A stretch of 64,000 nt of DNA from CAVSUB01 sp963816725 (GTDB lineage: Bacteria; Acidobacteriota; Vicinamibacteria; Vicinamibacterales; 2-12-FULL-66-21). Shown here one piece after another: positions 27,349 to 38,600 of this stretch; position 1 is the first letter of the stretch, and every line of letters starts with the position of its first letter. The stretch spans positions 1 to 64,000 of the forward strand of contig CAWFMC010000023.1 in assembly GCA_963816725.1 (NCBI GenBank), in the 5' to 3' direction. The position numbers were made by a program, and so were the translations under genes. The notes beneath the pieces are model-generated. The model had not been told where the DNA came from, searched no databases, and saw nothing but the letters and a program-made list of their open reading frames with translations.

Positions 27349-28446
27349 ATGACCCAGCAGTCGACCGTCATCAACTTCACCCGCGGCGTGCCCGCGAACG
27401 ACTCGTTCCCGATCGAGGAAGTCGTCGATGCGGCGCGCACCGCGCTCGCCAGCCACGGCCCGTCGATGATGCAGTACGGCCCGTCGCTCGGCTTTCAGCC
27501 GCTGCGGGAATGGCTCGCCGGATGGCAGGGCGTGAGCGTCGATCGGGTGCTGACCGGCAACGGCTCGCTGCAGCTGATCGAGTTCCTGTGCCTGCACCTG
27601 CTGAAGCCGGGCGACGTGGTGTTCGTCGAGTCGCCGACCTACGACCGCACCCTGACGCTCCTGCGCCGCCATCAGGCGACGGTGGTCGGCATCCCGCTCG
27701 AAGCGGACGGCCCGAACCTCGAGGCCCTGGAAGCGTCGCTCGCCCAGCACACGCCGAAGTTCTTCTACGTCATCCCCGATTTCCAGAACCCGGCTGGCGC
27801 GACCTGCTCGGGCGCGAAGCGGCGGCGCATCGCCGCGTTGGCCGAACAGCACGGGTTCCTGCTCGTCGAGGACGCGCCGTACCGTCTGCTGCGCTATCGG
27901 GGCGAAGAGGAGCCGACGATCTACTCGCTGGCCCCCGAGCGCACCCTCCATATGAGCTCCTTCACGAAGCTCATCGCACCGGGAGTCCGCACCGGCTTCA
28001 TGGTGGGCGCGCCCTCCGTCATCAAGGCCCTGGGTAAGGTCGCGGAAGACACGTACATCTCACCCGGCTACGTGGCGCAGGGGATCACTGCTGAATGGTG
28101 CCGGCGCGGCCTGCTCGCGCCGCAGATCGAGCGCCTGAAGGCGCTGTACGCGCCGCGGCTCGACGCCTGCCTGGCCGGGCTCGATACCTTCATGCCCGGT
28201 GTCGAGGCGACGCACCCTGATGGCGGGTTCTTCATCTCGCTGACGCTGCCCGAAAACGTGAAGACGACGGCGGTTCGGGCTGAGGCTGCCACGCGCGACC
28301 TCAATCTCGCCGACGGCATGGCGTTCTTCCCGGATGGTGGCGGCGAACGGTTCCTGCGCCTGCCGTTCTGCGCCCTGACCCCGGACGAAATCGAAGAAGG
28401 CCTGCACCGCCTCGCGGACAGCGTGCTCAAAGTACAGCGCGCGTAG
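27349..28446 (+). CDS. PLP-dependent aminotransferase, class I, MocR/LysN-like
   Basis: 365 aa from MTQQSTVINFTRGVPAND. Fold type I with TGNGSLQLIEFLCLHLLKPGD, VIPDFQNPAGATCSGAKRR (Asn and substrate pocket), LVEDAPYRLLRY and the Schiff-base Lys in MSSFTKLIAPGVRTGF. This set is typical of 2-aminoadipate and valine-pyruvate aminotransferases and of the catalytic half of MocR regulators; the winged-helix half is absent. Substrate unknown. The upstream in-frame extension is not conserved-looking. Confidence 0.9.
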   Translation: MTQQSTVINFTRGVPANDSFPIEEVVDAARTALASHGPSMMQYGPSLGFQPLREWLAGWQGVSVDRVLTGNGSLQLIEFLCLHLLKPGDVVFVESPTYDRTLTLLRRHQATVVGIPLEADGPNLEALEASLAQHTPKFFYVIPDFQNPAGATCSGAKRRRIAALAEQHGFLLVEDAPYRLLRYRGEEEPTIYSLAPERTLHMSSFTKLIAPGVRTGFMVGAPSVIKALGKVAEDTYISPGYVAQGITAEWCRRGLLAPQIERLKALYAPRLDACLAGLDTFMPGVEATHPDGGFFISLTLPENVKTTAVRAEAATRDLNLADGMAFFPDGGGERFLRLPFCALTPDEIEEGLHRLADSVLKVQRA

Positions 28447-28491
28447 GGGCGTCGCCCGTCGGCCGTGGCGCGCCGCCGGCTGCGAGTGTAG

Positions 28492-28511
28492 GCTCGACCT
28501 TCAGGTCGGGC
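28492..28511. terminator. Palindromic hairpin between converging genes
   Basis: GCTCGACCT and AGGTCGGGC are inverted with a two-base centre (one G-U pair; a 4-base loop is realistic). It lies between converging stops at 28446 and 28533 and may stop transcription in both directions. No U-tract. Confidence 0.35.
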
Positions 28512-28532
28512 GCCTCGCATAACGGGCGGCGG

Positions 28533-31500
28533 TCAGCCCTGGCGCGGGTCGGCGCTCGGCCGGAGCCGGCCGATCGTGGCCGCGGAGGCTCTCGCCAGCC
28601 ACTGTTTTGCGCCCTCGCCGATCAACAACTGCTCGAGCGCGTCGAACTTGACGTAGGCGACCGGCACCAACAGCAGCGTCAGGAACAGGCACAGCGACTG
28701 GCCGCCGATGATCGTCACGGCAATCGCCGCGCGGCCGGTGCCGCCGATGCCGAGGCCCAGCGAGGTCGGGATGAGCCCCGCGATGATCGCGGTCGTCGTC
28801 ATCAGGATCGGCCGCAGCCTGGTCCGGCAGGACTCGATGATCGCCTCGCGGATCGGCAGCCCCCGCGCCCGCAGCACGTTGGCGTAGTCGACCTGCAGGA
28901 TCGAGTTCTTCTTCACGATCCCCAGCAGCAGCAGCATCCCGAGCGCGCTCCACAGGTTCAGCGTCCGGCCGGTCACCCACAGCGTGAACAGCGCGAACGG
29001 CACCGCGATCGGCAGCACCAGCATGATCACGACCGGCTGCAGGAAACTCTCGAACTGCGACGCCAGGACCATGTAGACGAAGATCATCGCCAGCCCGATG
29101 GCCATGATCATGTTGGCCGTCGTCTCGTCCAGGATCTTCGACTGCCCTTGGAGCTTGAACGACATGGTCGGCGGCATGTTCAGGCCGGCCATCATCCGGC
29201 GGACGTCGTTCGAGGCCTCGTCGAGGGCGTGCCCCGGCGCGACGTCGGCGATGAACTGGACCGTGAACTGCCGATCCGATCGCTGCAGCGTGGTTGGTCC
29301 GAGGCCCCGCTCGAGACGCGCGATGTTGTCGATCCGCACCGGCCCGGTGGCGGACGGGACCGTCAGCCGGCCGATCTCGCTGATGTCGCCGCGCTGGCTC
29401 TCGAGCACCCGGATCTTGACGGGATACTGCTCCTGCCCTTCCTTGTAGAACGAGATCTCGTCGTCTCCCGAGACGGCCAGCCGGAGGACGTTGCCGATGG
29501 TCGCCATGCGCACGCCGAGATCGGCGGCGCGCTTCCGGTCCACCGCCACGTGCACTTCAGGATTCGAGACGTTGAGACCGATCTTGACCTCCGTCAGGCT
29601 GGCCAGCTTCTGCCCTTCGACCAGGGCCCGCTTCGAGTATTCGGCAATCTGCTTCAGGTCGGGGCCGAGGATGTTGGCCGAGATCGCAAACCCGCCGGTG
29701 CCCTCGCCGCTGCCCAGCGCAGTACGTGAGCTGATGCTCGGCCGGTAGCTCTGGTGCTTGGCCAGGCGCTTGCGCATCTCGGTGATGATCTGTGCCTGGG
29801 TGTTCTTGCGCTCGTCGAGCGGCAGGGCCTGACACAGGAAATGGATGTGCGTTGGCGATCCGGCATTGGCGCTGACGCCGACGGACGGCTCGATCTGAGC
29901 CACGCCCTCGATCCCGGTCAACTCGTCGAGCAGCTTGAACGCCACCTCGGTCGTGCCGGCGAGAGAGGTGCCTTCCGGGGCATCGACATGGATCGTCCAC
30001 TCGCCCATGTCCTCGTTCGGCACGAACTCGCGCCCGACCATCCGGTTGAGCGGGAACGTCAACGCGAACGTGATCAGCGACACCGCGATGATGGTGTACG
30101 GATGATCGAGCGCCCAGTGCACCCGCCGTTCGTACCAGTTGTCGAGCCAGTGGAAGAAGCCGCGCTCCTTCGTCTTGAGGTCGGCGGTGGCATCCGACAG
30201 CTTCAGGAAGCGCGAGCTGAGCATCGGCGTCAGCGTGAAGCTCACCAGCATCGACACCATGATCGCGAACGCCATGGTCCAGCCGAACGGGTTGATGAAC
30301 CGCTTGGCATAACCGTTCATGAAGGCGATCGGCAGGAAGATCACGACCAGCGACAGCGTCGTCGCCATGACGGCCAGCGCCACCTCGCGGGTGCCTTCGA
30401 TGGCCGCCTCGAATGGTGTGCAGTTCTTCTCCTCGATGTAGCGGAAGATGTTCTCGAGCACGACGATCGCGTCGTCGATCACGATGCCGACCGCGAGCGT
30501 GATGCCGAGCAGCGTCATGTTGTTCAGCGAGAACCCCATGATGTTCATCAGCGTGAACGAGGAGATGATCGACGCCGGGATGGCCAGCGCCGAGATCAGC
30601 ACCGCGCGGATGTTGCGGATGAACACCATCACCACGATCGTGGCGAACAACGCGCCGAACACGAGATGCTCCTCGAGCGAGCTGATCGAGGCGTAGATGA
30701 AGCGTGAGTCGTCGCGGATCACGGTGATCTTGACGGCGGACGGGAGCGACCGCTCGATCGTCGCCAGCTTGGCCCGGACCCCTTCGATCACCGCGACGGT
30801 GTTCTCACCCATCGCGCGGCGGACATCGAGCATGACCGCCGGCGTGCGCCCCAGCCACACTCCGGTGGTCGGCCGCTCGAAGCTGTCCTCCGCATGGCCG
30901 ATGTCCGACACCCGGATCGGCGTCCCGTTCCTGGTCGAGACGACGATGTCGTTGAAGTCGGCAGCGGCGTCGACGCGCCCGAGCGTGCGGAGGAGCAGCT
31001 GCCCCTTGCCCTGCTCGACCGTGCCGCCCGGGATCTCCACGTTCTCGGCGACCAGCGCGTCGCGAACCTGGCTCATCGACAGGCCGTAGGAGTTCAGCTT
31101 CTCGATGTCGACGACGATGTGGATCTCGCGAGCGCGGCCGCCGGCGAGGCTGACTTCGCCAACCCCGTTGACCGTCTGGATCACCCGCGCGATCTGCTTG
31201 TCGCTGAGCTCGGTCAGCGTGCGCAGGCTCATCGAGTCGGACGACACGATCAGCGACATGACCGGATCGGCGTCCGGATCGACTTTGGTGATGACCGGCG
31301 GCAGGAGCTCGGGCGGCATGCTCCGGATCGCACTGGCGACCTTCTCGCGGACGTCGTTCGAGGCGTCATTGAGGTCGCGCTCGAGCACGAAGCGGACGGT
31401 GATCTGGCCGCGGCCCTCGGCGATGCGCGCCTGGATCTCGTCGATCCCCGAGACGCCGCTGATCGCCTCCTCCATCGGCTCGACCACCGAGGTCGACATC

Positions 31501-31670
31501 TCGTCCGGGCTGGCGCCGGGCAGGAGCAGGACCACGCTGACGGTGGCCGGGTCGGCTTTGGGATAGAGGTCGACGCCGAGGCCGCGGAACGAGAACGTCC
31601 CGAGCACGACCAGCGACATGACCAGCATCGTCGCGAACACCGGGCGGCGGACGCAGAGATCAGACAGCAC
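28533..31670 (-). CDS. RND efflux permease, HAE1-like
   Basis: 1045 aa, the full length of AcrB/MexB-type pumps. It starts VLSDLCVRRPVFATMLVM at a GTG preceded by AGGAG. It has twelve transmembrane helices in two sets and periplasmic porter loops. The TM4 relay is GIVIDDAIVVLENIF. The N-terminal LYPKADPATVSVVLLLPGAS segment is typical. It is proton-driven and exports hydrophobic compounds through a tripartite complex with the adaptor encoded 50 bases upstream. No repressor is adjacent. Confidence 0.94.
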   Translation of the reverse strand: MLSDLCVRRPVFATMLVMSLVVLGTFSFRGLGVDLYPKADPATVSVVLLLPGASPDEMSTSVVEPMEEAISGVSGIDEIQARIAEGRGQITVRFVLERDLNDASNDVREKVASAIRSMPPELLPPVITKVDPDADPVMSLIVSSDSMSLRTLTELSDKQIARVIQTVNGVGEVSLAGGRAREIHIVVDIEKLNSYGLSMSQVRDALVAENVEIPGGTVEQGKGQLLLRTLGRVDAAADFNDIVVSTRNGTPIRVSDIGHAEDSFERPTTGVWLGRTPAVMLDVRRAMGENTVAVIEGVRAKLATIERSLPSAVKITVIRDDSRFIYASISSLEEHLVFGALFATIVVMVFIRNIRAVLISALAIPASIISSFTLMNIMGFSLNNMTLLGITLAVGIVIDDAIVVLENIFRYIEEKNCTPFEAAIEGTREVALAVMATTLSLVVIFLPIAFMNGYAKRFINPFGWTMAFAIMVSMLVSFTLTPMLSSRFLKLSDATADLKTKERGFFHWLDNWYERRVHWALDHPYTIIAVSLITFALTFPLNRMVGREFVPNEDMGEWTIHVDAPEGTSLAGTTEVAFKLLDELTGIEGVAQIEPSVGVSANAGSPTHIHFLCQALPLDERKNTQAQIITEMRKRLAKHQSYRPSISSRTALGSGEGTGGFAISANILGPDLKQIAEYSKRALVEGQKLASLTEVKIGLNVSNPEVHVAVDRKRAADLGVRMATIGNVLRLAVSGDDEISFYKEGQEQYPVKIRVLESQRGDISEIGRLTVPSATGPVRIDNIARLERGLGPTTLQRSDRQFTVQFIADVAPGHALDEASNDVRRMMAGLNMPPTMSFKLQGQSKILDETTANMIMAIGLAMIFVYMVLASQFESFLQPVVIMLVLPIAVPFALFTLWVTGRTLNLWSALGMLLLLGIVKKNSILQVDYANVLRARGLPIREAIIESCRTRLRPILMTTTAIIAGLIPTSLGLGIGGTGRAAIAVTIIGGQSLCLFLTLLLVPVAYVKFDALEQLLIGEGAKQWLARASAATIGRLRPSADPRQG

Positions 31671-31719
31671 GCGGGAGCTCCTGCGCGGAGGACCGCCCGG
31701 CGGACGCCGGACGGCCGGT

Positions 31720-32916
31720 CTATTTGGTGCCGACGGCCACGGCCTGGCCGTCGTTGAGCGAGTCGACGTCGGTCACCGCGACCCGCTCACCCGGCTTCAC
31801 GCCGGCGGTGACCTCGATGCGATCGCCGAGCCGCTCGCCGACCGACAATTCGCGCATCGCGAGCTTGTCGCCGTTGACGACGAACACCCGGTTGACGCCG
31901 TAGCGGTACTGGAGCGCCGCAAACGGCAGCGTCAGCACGTCGTCGGTCTTGCCGCTCTCGATGTGGACCCGGGCGAAGGCGCCCGGTTTCAGCACCGCCT
32001 CGGGGTTCGGCACCAGGGCTTCGAACGGAAAGGCTCTCGTCGAGGTGTTGACGCCGGGGCTGATTCGCGACACCTTGCCCTCGAAGGTGCGGTCCTGGTA
32101 GGCGTCGACCTTGAGCGCCACCGCCTGGCCGCTCTTGATCCACGGGGCCATCTTCTCCGGGATCTCGGCAATCACCTTGAGCGGATCGAGCCGTACCACC
32201 GCCATCACCGGCATCTGGGCCTTGACGAGCTCGCCAAGATTCACGAGCCGCCGCTCGACGAACCCGTCGAAGGGGGCGCGGATCTCGGTGTCCCGGAGCT
32301 GGCGTCCCGCCAGCTTCATGCTCGCCTCGGAGCCCTGGATGCTGGCGCGCAGGTTGCGGGCGTTCTGAAGGGCCGCGTCATACTCCGCCTGCTTCGCCTG
32401 CAGCGTCGTCTTGGCGGCATCGAACGCTTCCTGCGAGATCAGCGTTCTCTTGAACAGCTCCGTGGCACGGTCGTGCGACTGCTGCGCCTGGAGCAGGTCG
32501 GCCTTGGCCCGCTGAGCGTCCGGCGTCTTCTCGATGTCGGGCAGATGCTGCGGATCGGGGGCGCCGAACTGGGCGAGCGTCCGCGCCAGGGCGGCCTCCT
32601 GCTGCTCGAGGGTGTACTGCGCCTTCTCGCGATCGAGCTGAATCAGGACCTGGCCGGCCGTCACGCGGTCCCCAAGGTCCGCCAGAATCTTGCTGACCTT
32701 ACCGTCAGCCTCGGAAGAAATCGTGACCTGATCGACGGCCGCGAGCGTGCCGACCACATCAACCGAGCGCTTCACCGCATCGCGGCGGACTTCCTCGACC
32801 TGAACCGCCTTCGCCGCCGGCTCCTTGGCGCTTGCCTGTGCCGTTTCGGTGCGCGAGCAGGCCCCGCCACCCGCGGCGAGAGCAAGGAAGATAAAGAGAC
32901 GAACGAGAAGCGTCAT
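31720..32916 (-). CDS. RND efflux periplasmic adaptor
   Basis: 398 aa membrane fusion protein. The N-terminus (LLVRLFIFLALAAGGGACSR) is a signal, with Cys20 as a possible lipidation site though the lipobox is weak. Lipoyl halves (VTISSEADGKVSKILADLGD and IRAPFDGFVERRLVNLGELV) flank a coiled-coil hairpin (about 100-190), then beta-barrel and membrane-proximal domains. It bridges the permease to an outer-membrane channel. It precedes the permease in the same direction; the gap of 50 bases suggests one transcript. Confidence 0.92.
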   Translation of the reverse strand: MTLLVRLFIFLALAAGGGACSRTETAQASAKEPAAKAVQVEEVRRDAVKRSVDVVGTLAAVDQVTISSEADGKVSKILADLGDRVTAGQVLIQLDREKAQYTLEQQEAALARTLAQFGAPDPQHLPDIEKTPDAQRAKADLLQAQQSHDRATELFKRTLISQEAFDAAKTTLQAKQAEYDAALQNARNLRASIQGSEASMKLAGRQLRDTEIRAPFDGFVERRLVNLGELVKAQMPVMAVVRLDPLKVIAEIPEKMAPWIKSGQAVALKVDAYQDRTFEGKVSRISPGVNTSTRAFPFEALVPNPEAVLKPGAFARVHIESGKTDDVLTLPFAALQYRYGVNRVFVVNGDKLAMRELSVGERLGDRIEVTAGVKPGERVAVTDVDSLNDGQAVAVGTK

Positions 32917-33014
32917 CGTGTATGGGCGCGAGCGGCGCGCGCTCGAGAACGAGCGTACGAGGGCCAGGACGGAAAGAGTATATGCGGAACGTCGCAGCCG
33001 GACCGCTCAGGAGA

Positions 33015-34448
33015 CTACCGCTCGCCCGCCTCTACCACTGGTAGCGCCGACGCGTTCCAGCCTCCGCCCAGCGCCTTGATCAGGAGGACGCTGGAGGACA
33101 GCCGGCGGGCGAGGAGCGTCACCGACGTCCGCTGGTTGTTGAGCGCGGCGTTCTGAGCCGCGATCACTTCGAGATACGTGACCACGCCCCCGCGATAGCG
33201 GTTATTGGCGAGCGTCAGCGAGCGTTCGGCGGCATCCACGGCGCGCTGCTGGGTCTCCGCTTCCTGCTCGAGCAAGCGCAGCGCCGCCAGATTGTCTTCG
33301 ACCTCCTGGACCGCGCGCAGGACGGTGTCGCGGTAGCCGGCGACCTGCGACTCGTAGGCGGCCTGCGCCTGCGCCGACACGGCGCGGCGGCGCCCGCCGT
33401 CGAAGGCGGTGATGAGCGCGGTCGGGCCAAGGCTCCAGAACCCGCTCGCCCCTTTGATCAGGTTGGTCAGCGACCCGCTCTCGACGCCGGCGGACGCGTT
33501 TATCAGGAGGCGGGGGAAGTAGGCGGCGTTCGCGACCCCTATGTCGGCGTTGGCGGTCGCGACCCGGCGCTCGGCGGCGGCGATGTCGGGGCGCCGCTCC
33601 AGCAGCTCCGAAGGGAGCCCGGCGGGGACCACCGGCGGCGTGGTCTCGAGCGGCGACACCGGGATCGCGAACGTGGACGCCGAGGTGCCAACCAGCGCGG
33701 CGATCGCGTGCTCGAGACGGGCCCGGTCGATCAGGATGTCGATCCCCTGCGCCCGGGTGGACTCGAGGATCGTTTCCGCCTGCGCGACGTCGGCCTGCGA
33801 CGCCACGCCGCCCTGGAACCGGTTCCTGGTCAGCTCCAGCGCGCGCTCGAACGCCGCTACGGCGGCGTCGAGAATGCGCTTCTCGGCATCGAGGCCGCGC
33901 AACGCGAAGTAATTCGTGGCCAGCTCCGCGTGCAGCGACAGCCTGACGCTCTCGAGATCCGCCGCTGACGCCTGCGCCGCGGCGCGGCTCGCGGCTACGG
34001 AGTCGCGCACCCGGCCCCACACGTCCGCCTCGTACGAAACGTCGACCGGCAGCAGGAAATCTTCGACGTGCCCGCTCCTGGACGCCTGGGCGCGTGTGTT
34101 CGAGGCATTGCTCGCGGAGATCGACGGGTTGACGCCGACCTGCGGGTAGAGGTCCGCGCGATTGATGCCGATCGCCGCGCGCGCCTGGAGGAACTGGGCC
34201 TGCGCCTGCTTGAGCGTCTCGCTCGAGACCTCGATGCGCTCCTCGAGGGCGTTCAGCTGCGAATCGCCGTAGATCTCCCACCACTTGCCGCGCAGCTGCC
34301 GATCCGCCGGCTGGGCCGTCTTCCAGTCCGCGTTCTCCTTGAACGCCGCCGGCGCCTCGGCCGGCGCGGGCACGACATACGGCGGACGGCGGGAGCCGCA
34401 CGCCGACGCGACACACAGCACCACTAGGCTGCAGAGCAGCCGCCTCAC
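33015..34448 (-). CDS. Outer-membrane efflux lipoprotein, TolC/NodT family
   Basis: 477 aa. The lipobox VASAC at the end of the signal indicates a lipoprotein like OprM. The body has the duplicated helical-barrel pattern (LRGKWWEIYGDSQLNALEER near the N-terminus; LLERRPDIAAAERRVATANA; GGVVTYLEVIAAQNAALNNQ). It provides the exit duct for the RND systems. GTG start, overlapping the adaptor stop as GTGA, so it belongs to the second RND operon but may also serve the first, which lacks its own channel. Confidence 0.93.
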   Translation of the reverse strand: MRRLLCSLVVLCVASACGSRRPPYVVPAPAEAPAAFKENADWKTAQPADRQLRGKWWEIYGDSQLNALEERIEVSSETLKQAQAQFLQARAAIGINRADLYPQVGVNPSISASNASNTRAQASRSGHVEDFLLPVDVSYEADVWGRVRDSVAASRAAAQASAADLESVRLSLHAELATNYFALRGLDAEKRILDAAVAAFERALELTRNRFQGGVASQADVAQAETILESTRAQGIDILIDRARLEHAIAALVGTSASTFAIPVSPLETTPPVVPAGLPSELLERRPDIAAAERRVATANADIGVANAAYFPRLLINASAGVESGSLTNLIKGASGFWSLGPTALITAFDGGRRRAVSAQAQAAYESQVAGYRDTVLRAVQEVEDNLAALRLLEQEAETQQRAVDAAERSLTLANNRYRGGVVTYLEVIAAQNAALNNQRTSVTLLARRLSSSVLLIKALGGGWNASALPVVEAGER

Positions 34449-35614
34449 GGCTGCGCCCCGTTGTCACCCGGCGCGGCCACGCGCACCGCCTGGCCGGCGA
34501 GCAGCGCATCGGGAGGATTGATCACGACCTGCTCGTTGCCGGTCAGGCCCGAGACGACTTCCACGGTGGTCCCGAAATCGCGCCCGAGCGTGACCGCCTG
34601 CATCACCACGTGTCCGCCCTGGACGGTCGCGACCTGCATGCCCTCAGCGCGGAAGACTAACGTGTTCACCGGCAGCCGGAAGGAGGACGCGCCCGGCGGC
34701 AGCTGGATCCGCACTTCCGCGTACGCGCCCGGCAGCAGCTCGCCCTTCGGGTTGTCGACGTCGACTTCGGTCAACAGCGTCCGCGACGTCACGTCGATCG
34801 CCTCGGCGGTCCGCGCGATCTTCCCGGTAAAAGTGCGGCCGGGGAACTCCCGCAGCGTCACCGTCGCATCGAGCCCGGTACGCGCCGACTGCGAGTAGAC
34901 CTGCGGCACGCTGACGAACACCCGCATGCGATCGGTGGCCGCGACGTGGAACAGTTCCTTGGCCCCGTTCCCCGAATCGATCAGCGCTCCGATGTCGGTG
35001 TTGCGGGCGGTGATCACGCCGTCGAACGGCGCGTAGATCCGGCTGAAGCCCTGGAGCTGCTGCAGCCGGCTGACGTTGGCCTTCGCCGACAGGACCTCCG
35101 CCGTCCGCGCCTCGAAGCCGCCGACCGCGTTGTCCAGGTCCTGGCGCGACACCGACTCCGACTTGATCAGATCCTGGTAGCGTTCAGCCGTCGTCTTGGC
35201 CAGTTTGGCGTTGGCTTCGGCGGTCACCAGGTCGGCGCGTGACTGCTGGAGCTGCTGATCGATCTCCGGCGTGTCGATCTCGGCGAGCAGCTGGCCGCGC
35301 TTCACCCGCGATCCGAGGTCGGCGTAGCGCTTCCGCAGGTAGCCATTCGTACGGGCGTAGATCGCCGCGTCGGTGAAGGGCTGGATCGTGCCGGGCAGGG
35401 TGATCGACTGGTCGGCCTTGCCGCGTTCGGGCCTCGTCACCGAGACGGTGACGACCGCGAGCTCGTCGGTCTCGCGCGTGACCGTCTTCAGCGCGTTCCG
35501 CCGCGAGACGAGCCCCCACCCGGCAGTCCCCAGCGCCGCCGCGAGCAGCAGCACCAGGATCACCACCGCGCGCAGGCCGATCCGCGGTCGCGCGGTGCCT
35601 CCACCCTTACTCAT
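34445..35614 (-). CDS. RND efflux periplasmic adaptor
   Basis: 389 aa. One N-terminal helix (about 13-32) anchors it in the inner membrane. Lipoyl halves are TLPGTIQPFTDAAIYARTNG and SRIYAPFDGVITARNTDIGA around a coiled-coil hairpin (DLVTAEANAKLAKTTAERYQ). Starts within the end of the permease gene (8-base overlap) and is followed by the outer-membrane factor, giving a complete tripartite operon. Confidence 0.93.
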   Translation of the reverse strand: MSKGGGTARPRIGLRAVVILVLLLAAALGTAGWGLVSRRNALKTVTRETDELAVVTVSVTRPERGKADQSITLPGTIQPFTDAAIYARTNGYLRKRYADLGSRVKRGQLLAEIDTPEIDQQLQQSRADLVTAEANAKLAKTTAERYQDLIKSESVSRQDLDNAVGGFEARTAEVLSAKANVSRLQQLQGFSRIYAPFDGVITARNTDIGALIDSGNGAKELFHVAATDRMRVFVSVPQVYSQSARTGLDATVTLREFPGRTFTGKIARTAEAIDVTSRTLLTEVDVDNPKGELLPGAYAEVRIQLPPGASSFRLPVNTLVFRAEGMQVATVQGGHVVMQAVTLGRDFGTTVEVVSGLTGNEQVVINPPDALLAGQAVRVAAPGDNGAQP

Positions 35615-38600
35615 GTCGCTCTCCCACGTCCCCGATCGTGCCGGCCGACGCCTGCCGGTGCCGGCCGTGCAGCAATGCGAAGGTCGCCGGCACGAAGAAC
35701 AGCGTCGCGACCGTCGCGACCGTCAGGCCGCCGATCACCGCGCGGCCGAGAGGCGCATTCTGCTCGCCTCCCTCACCGAAACCCAGCGCCATCGGCACCA
35801 TGCCGATGATCATTGCCAGCGCCGTCATCAGCACCGGCCGGAACCGGGAAAAGCCGGCGTCGAGCGCCGCGTCGGCCGCGTTCTGTCCGCGGGCGAGCTC
35901 GTCCTTCGCAAAGCTGACCACCAGGATCGAGTTCGCCGTCGCCACCCCCATGCACATGATCGCTCCGGTCAGGCTGGGGACGCTGAACGTCGTGTGGGTC
36001 ACGAACAGCATCCACACGATGCCCGCCAGCGCCGCCGGCAGCGCCGACACGATGATGAACGGGTCGAGCCACGACTGGAAATTGACGACGATCAGCAGGT
36101 AGACCAGGACGATGGCCAGCACCAGCCCGCCGAGCAGCCCCCGGAACGAGCTGTTCATCGTCTCGATCTGCCCGCGCACGACCAGCTGCGAGCCCTTCGG
36201 CAGATCCTTGCGCGCGGCCTCGATGATCGGGTCCATCTCGCGCGCGACGCTGCCGAGATCGCGCCCCTGCACCGAGCCGAAGATGTCCACGACCGGCTGC
36301 ACGTTGTAGTGCGTGACGACCGCCATCCCCGCCTCGCGGTGGACCGCGGCGAGGTTCTCCAGCAGCTGGGTGCGGCCGCTGCTGCCGCCGCTGACCGGGA
36401 TGCGCCCGAGGTCCTCGAGCGAATCGATGCGGTACTGCGGCGTCTGCGTCGCCACCTGGTAGCTGACCCCGGTCGCCGGGTTCAGCCAGAAGCTCGGCGA
36501 CGTCTGACCGCTGCCGCTGAGCGTCACCAGCAGGTTGTTGGCGACGTCGCGCTGGGTGTAGCCGGCCTGCGCGGCCAGGGTGCGATCCACGTCGAGCGAC
36601 AGCGTCGGCTGGTTCGCCACCTGGTGCACGCGGAGATCGACCATGCCCGGGATCCGGGCCAGCTTCGGGACCAGGGCCGCGGCAAAACGCCGGTTGGCAT
36701 CCTGGCTGCGCCCGACGACCTGGACGTCGATCGGCGCCGGCAGCCCGAAGCTCAGAATCTGACTGACGATGTCGGACGGGATGAACGAGAACTGGACGCC
36801 GGGAAACTCGTTGACCAGGCGGACGCGGAGGTCGTGCATGTAATCCGCGGTCGGGCCGTGATCCTCGCGCCAGCGCCACCATGATGTCCGCGTCGCCGGC
36901 GCCGATCGGCGCCGAGTTGCTGTAGGACAGGTTCAGGCCGCTGTAGGGCAGGCCGATGTTGTCGATGATCCCGCCCATCTCGTTGTGCGGCACCACTTGG
37001 CGGATCACGCGTTCGACGCGGTCGCACAGCACCGCCGTCTCCTCGATCCGCGTACCGGTCGGGGCCCGCACGTGCAGCTTGAACTGGCCGCTGTCGACCG
37101 CCGGAAAGAAGTCCTGACCGACGGCGGGCAAGAGCGCGAACGACGCCAGACAGGCCAGCAGGAACACCGTCACGAACAGTCCGCGGCGGCCGATGCATGC
37201 CGATAGTCCGGCCCGGTAGCCATCGCGCAGCCGCAGGAAGCCGCCGTCGATCGCGCGCTGGACCGCGACGAACAGGTTGCGCGGCGGAGTGCCGTGATCG
37301 TGCGGCTGGTGCGCCTTCAGCAGGTACTTCGCCATCGTCGGCACCAGCGTCCGCGAGAGGATGTACGACGCCAGCATGGCGAACACCACCGCCTCCGCCA
37401 TCGGCACGAACAGGTAGCGGGCCACGCCGCTCAGGAAGAACATCGGCACGAAAACGATGCAGATGCAGATGGTCGACACGAACGCCGGCACGGCGATCTG
37501 GTCGGCCCCCTCGAGGATCGCCGGCACAAGATCCTTGCCCTGCTCGAGGTGCGCGTTGATGTTCTCGATCGCCACCGTCGCGTCGTCGACCAGAATTCCG
37601 ACCGCGAGGGCGAGGCCGCCGAGCGTCATGATGTTGATCGTCTCGCCGAGGGCGCTGAGCACGATGATCGACGAGAGGATCGACAGCGGGATCGAGACCG
37701 CGATGATCACCGTGCTGCGCCAGCTGCCCAGGAAGATCAGGATCATCACCGCGGTCAGGCACGCGGCGATGACCGCTTCACGGACGACCCCTTCGATCGA
37801 GGCGCGGACGAACAGCGACTGATCGGCGAGCGGCTTGATCTCGAGCTCCGGCGGCAGCCCGGCGGAGATCCGCGGCAGCTGCTCCTTGACGCGCGAGATG
37901 ATGTCGAGGGTCGAGGCCGAGCCGCTCTTGATCACCGACAGCAGCGAGGCGCGCTGGCCGTCGACGCGCACGACGTTGGTCTGCGGCGGCGAGCCGTTGC
38001 GGACGTTGGCGACGTCGCGGATGAAGATCGGGACGCCGTTGACCGTCTTGATCGGCAGATCGTTCAGCTCGGCGACGGTGTCCGGACTGCTGTTCATCCG
38101 GACGTCGTACTCGATGCCGCCGATCTTCGACGTGCCGCCGGGGAGAATCAGGTTCTGCTGGCTGACCGCGTTGACCACGTCGGTCGGCGACAGCCCCTTG
38201 GCCTGGAGCGCGTTGGTATCCAGGTCGACCTGGATCTGCGGCTGCTTGCCGCCATACGCATTCGGGATCGACGCCCCCTGCACCGTCGCCAGCTGGACCC
38301 GCAGGAAGTTGACGCCGAGATCGTAGAGTTGCTGCTCCGACAGGCCCTTGCCGGACAGGGCGAGCTGCAGCACCGGCACGCTCGAGGCGTTGTAGGTGAT
38401 GACGAACGGCGGGTTGATCCCCGGCGGCAGCTGCCGGAGGACGCTCTGCGAGATGGACGAGATCTGGGCGATCGCCGCTTCGACCTTGACCCCGGGCTGG
38501 AAGAACGTCTTCACGACCGCGACGCCGCGCAGCGAGTTCGACTCGATGTGCTCGACGTCGTTCACGGTCGTGGTCATCGTCCGCTCGAACGGCGTGACGA

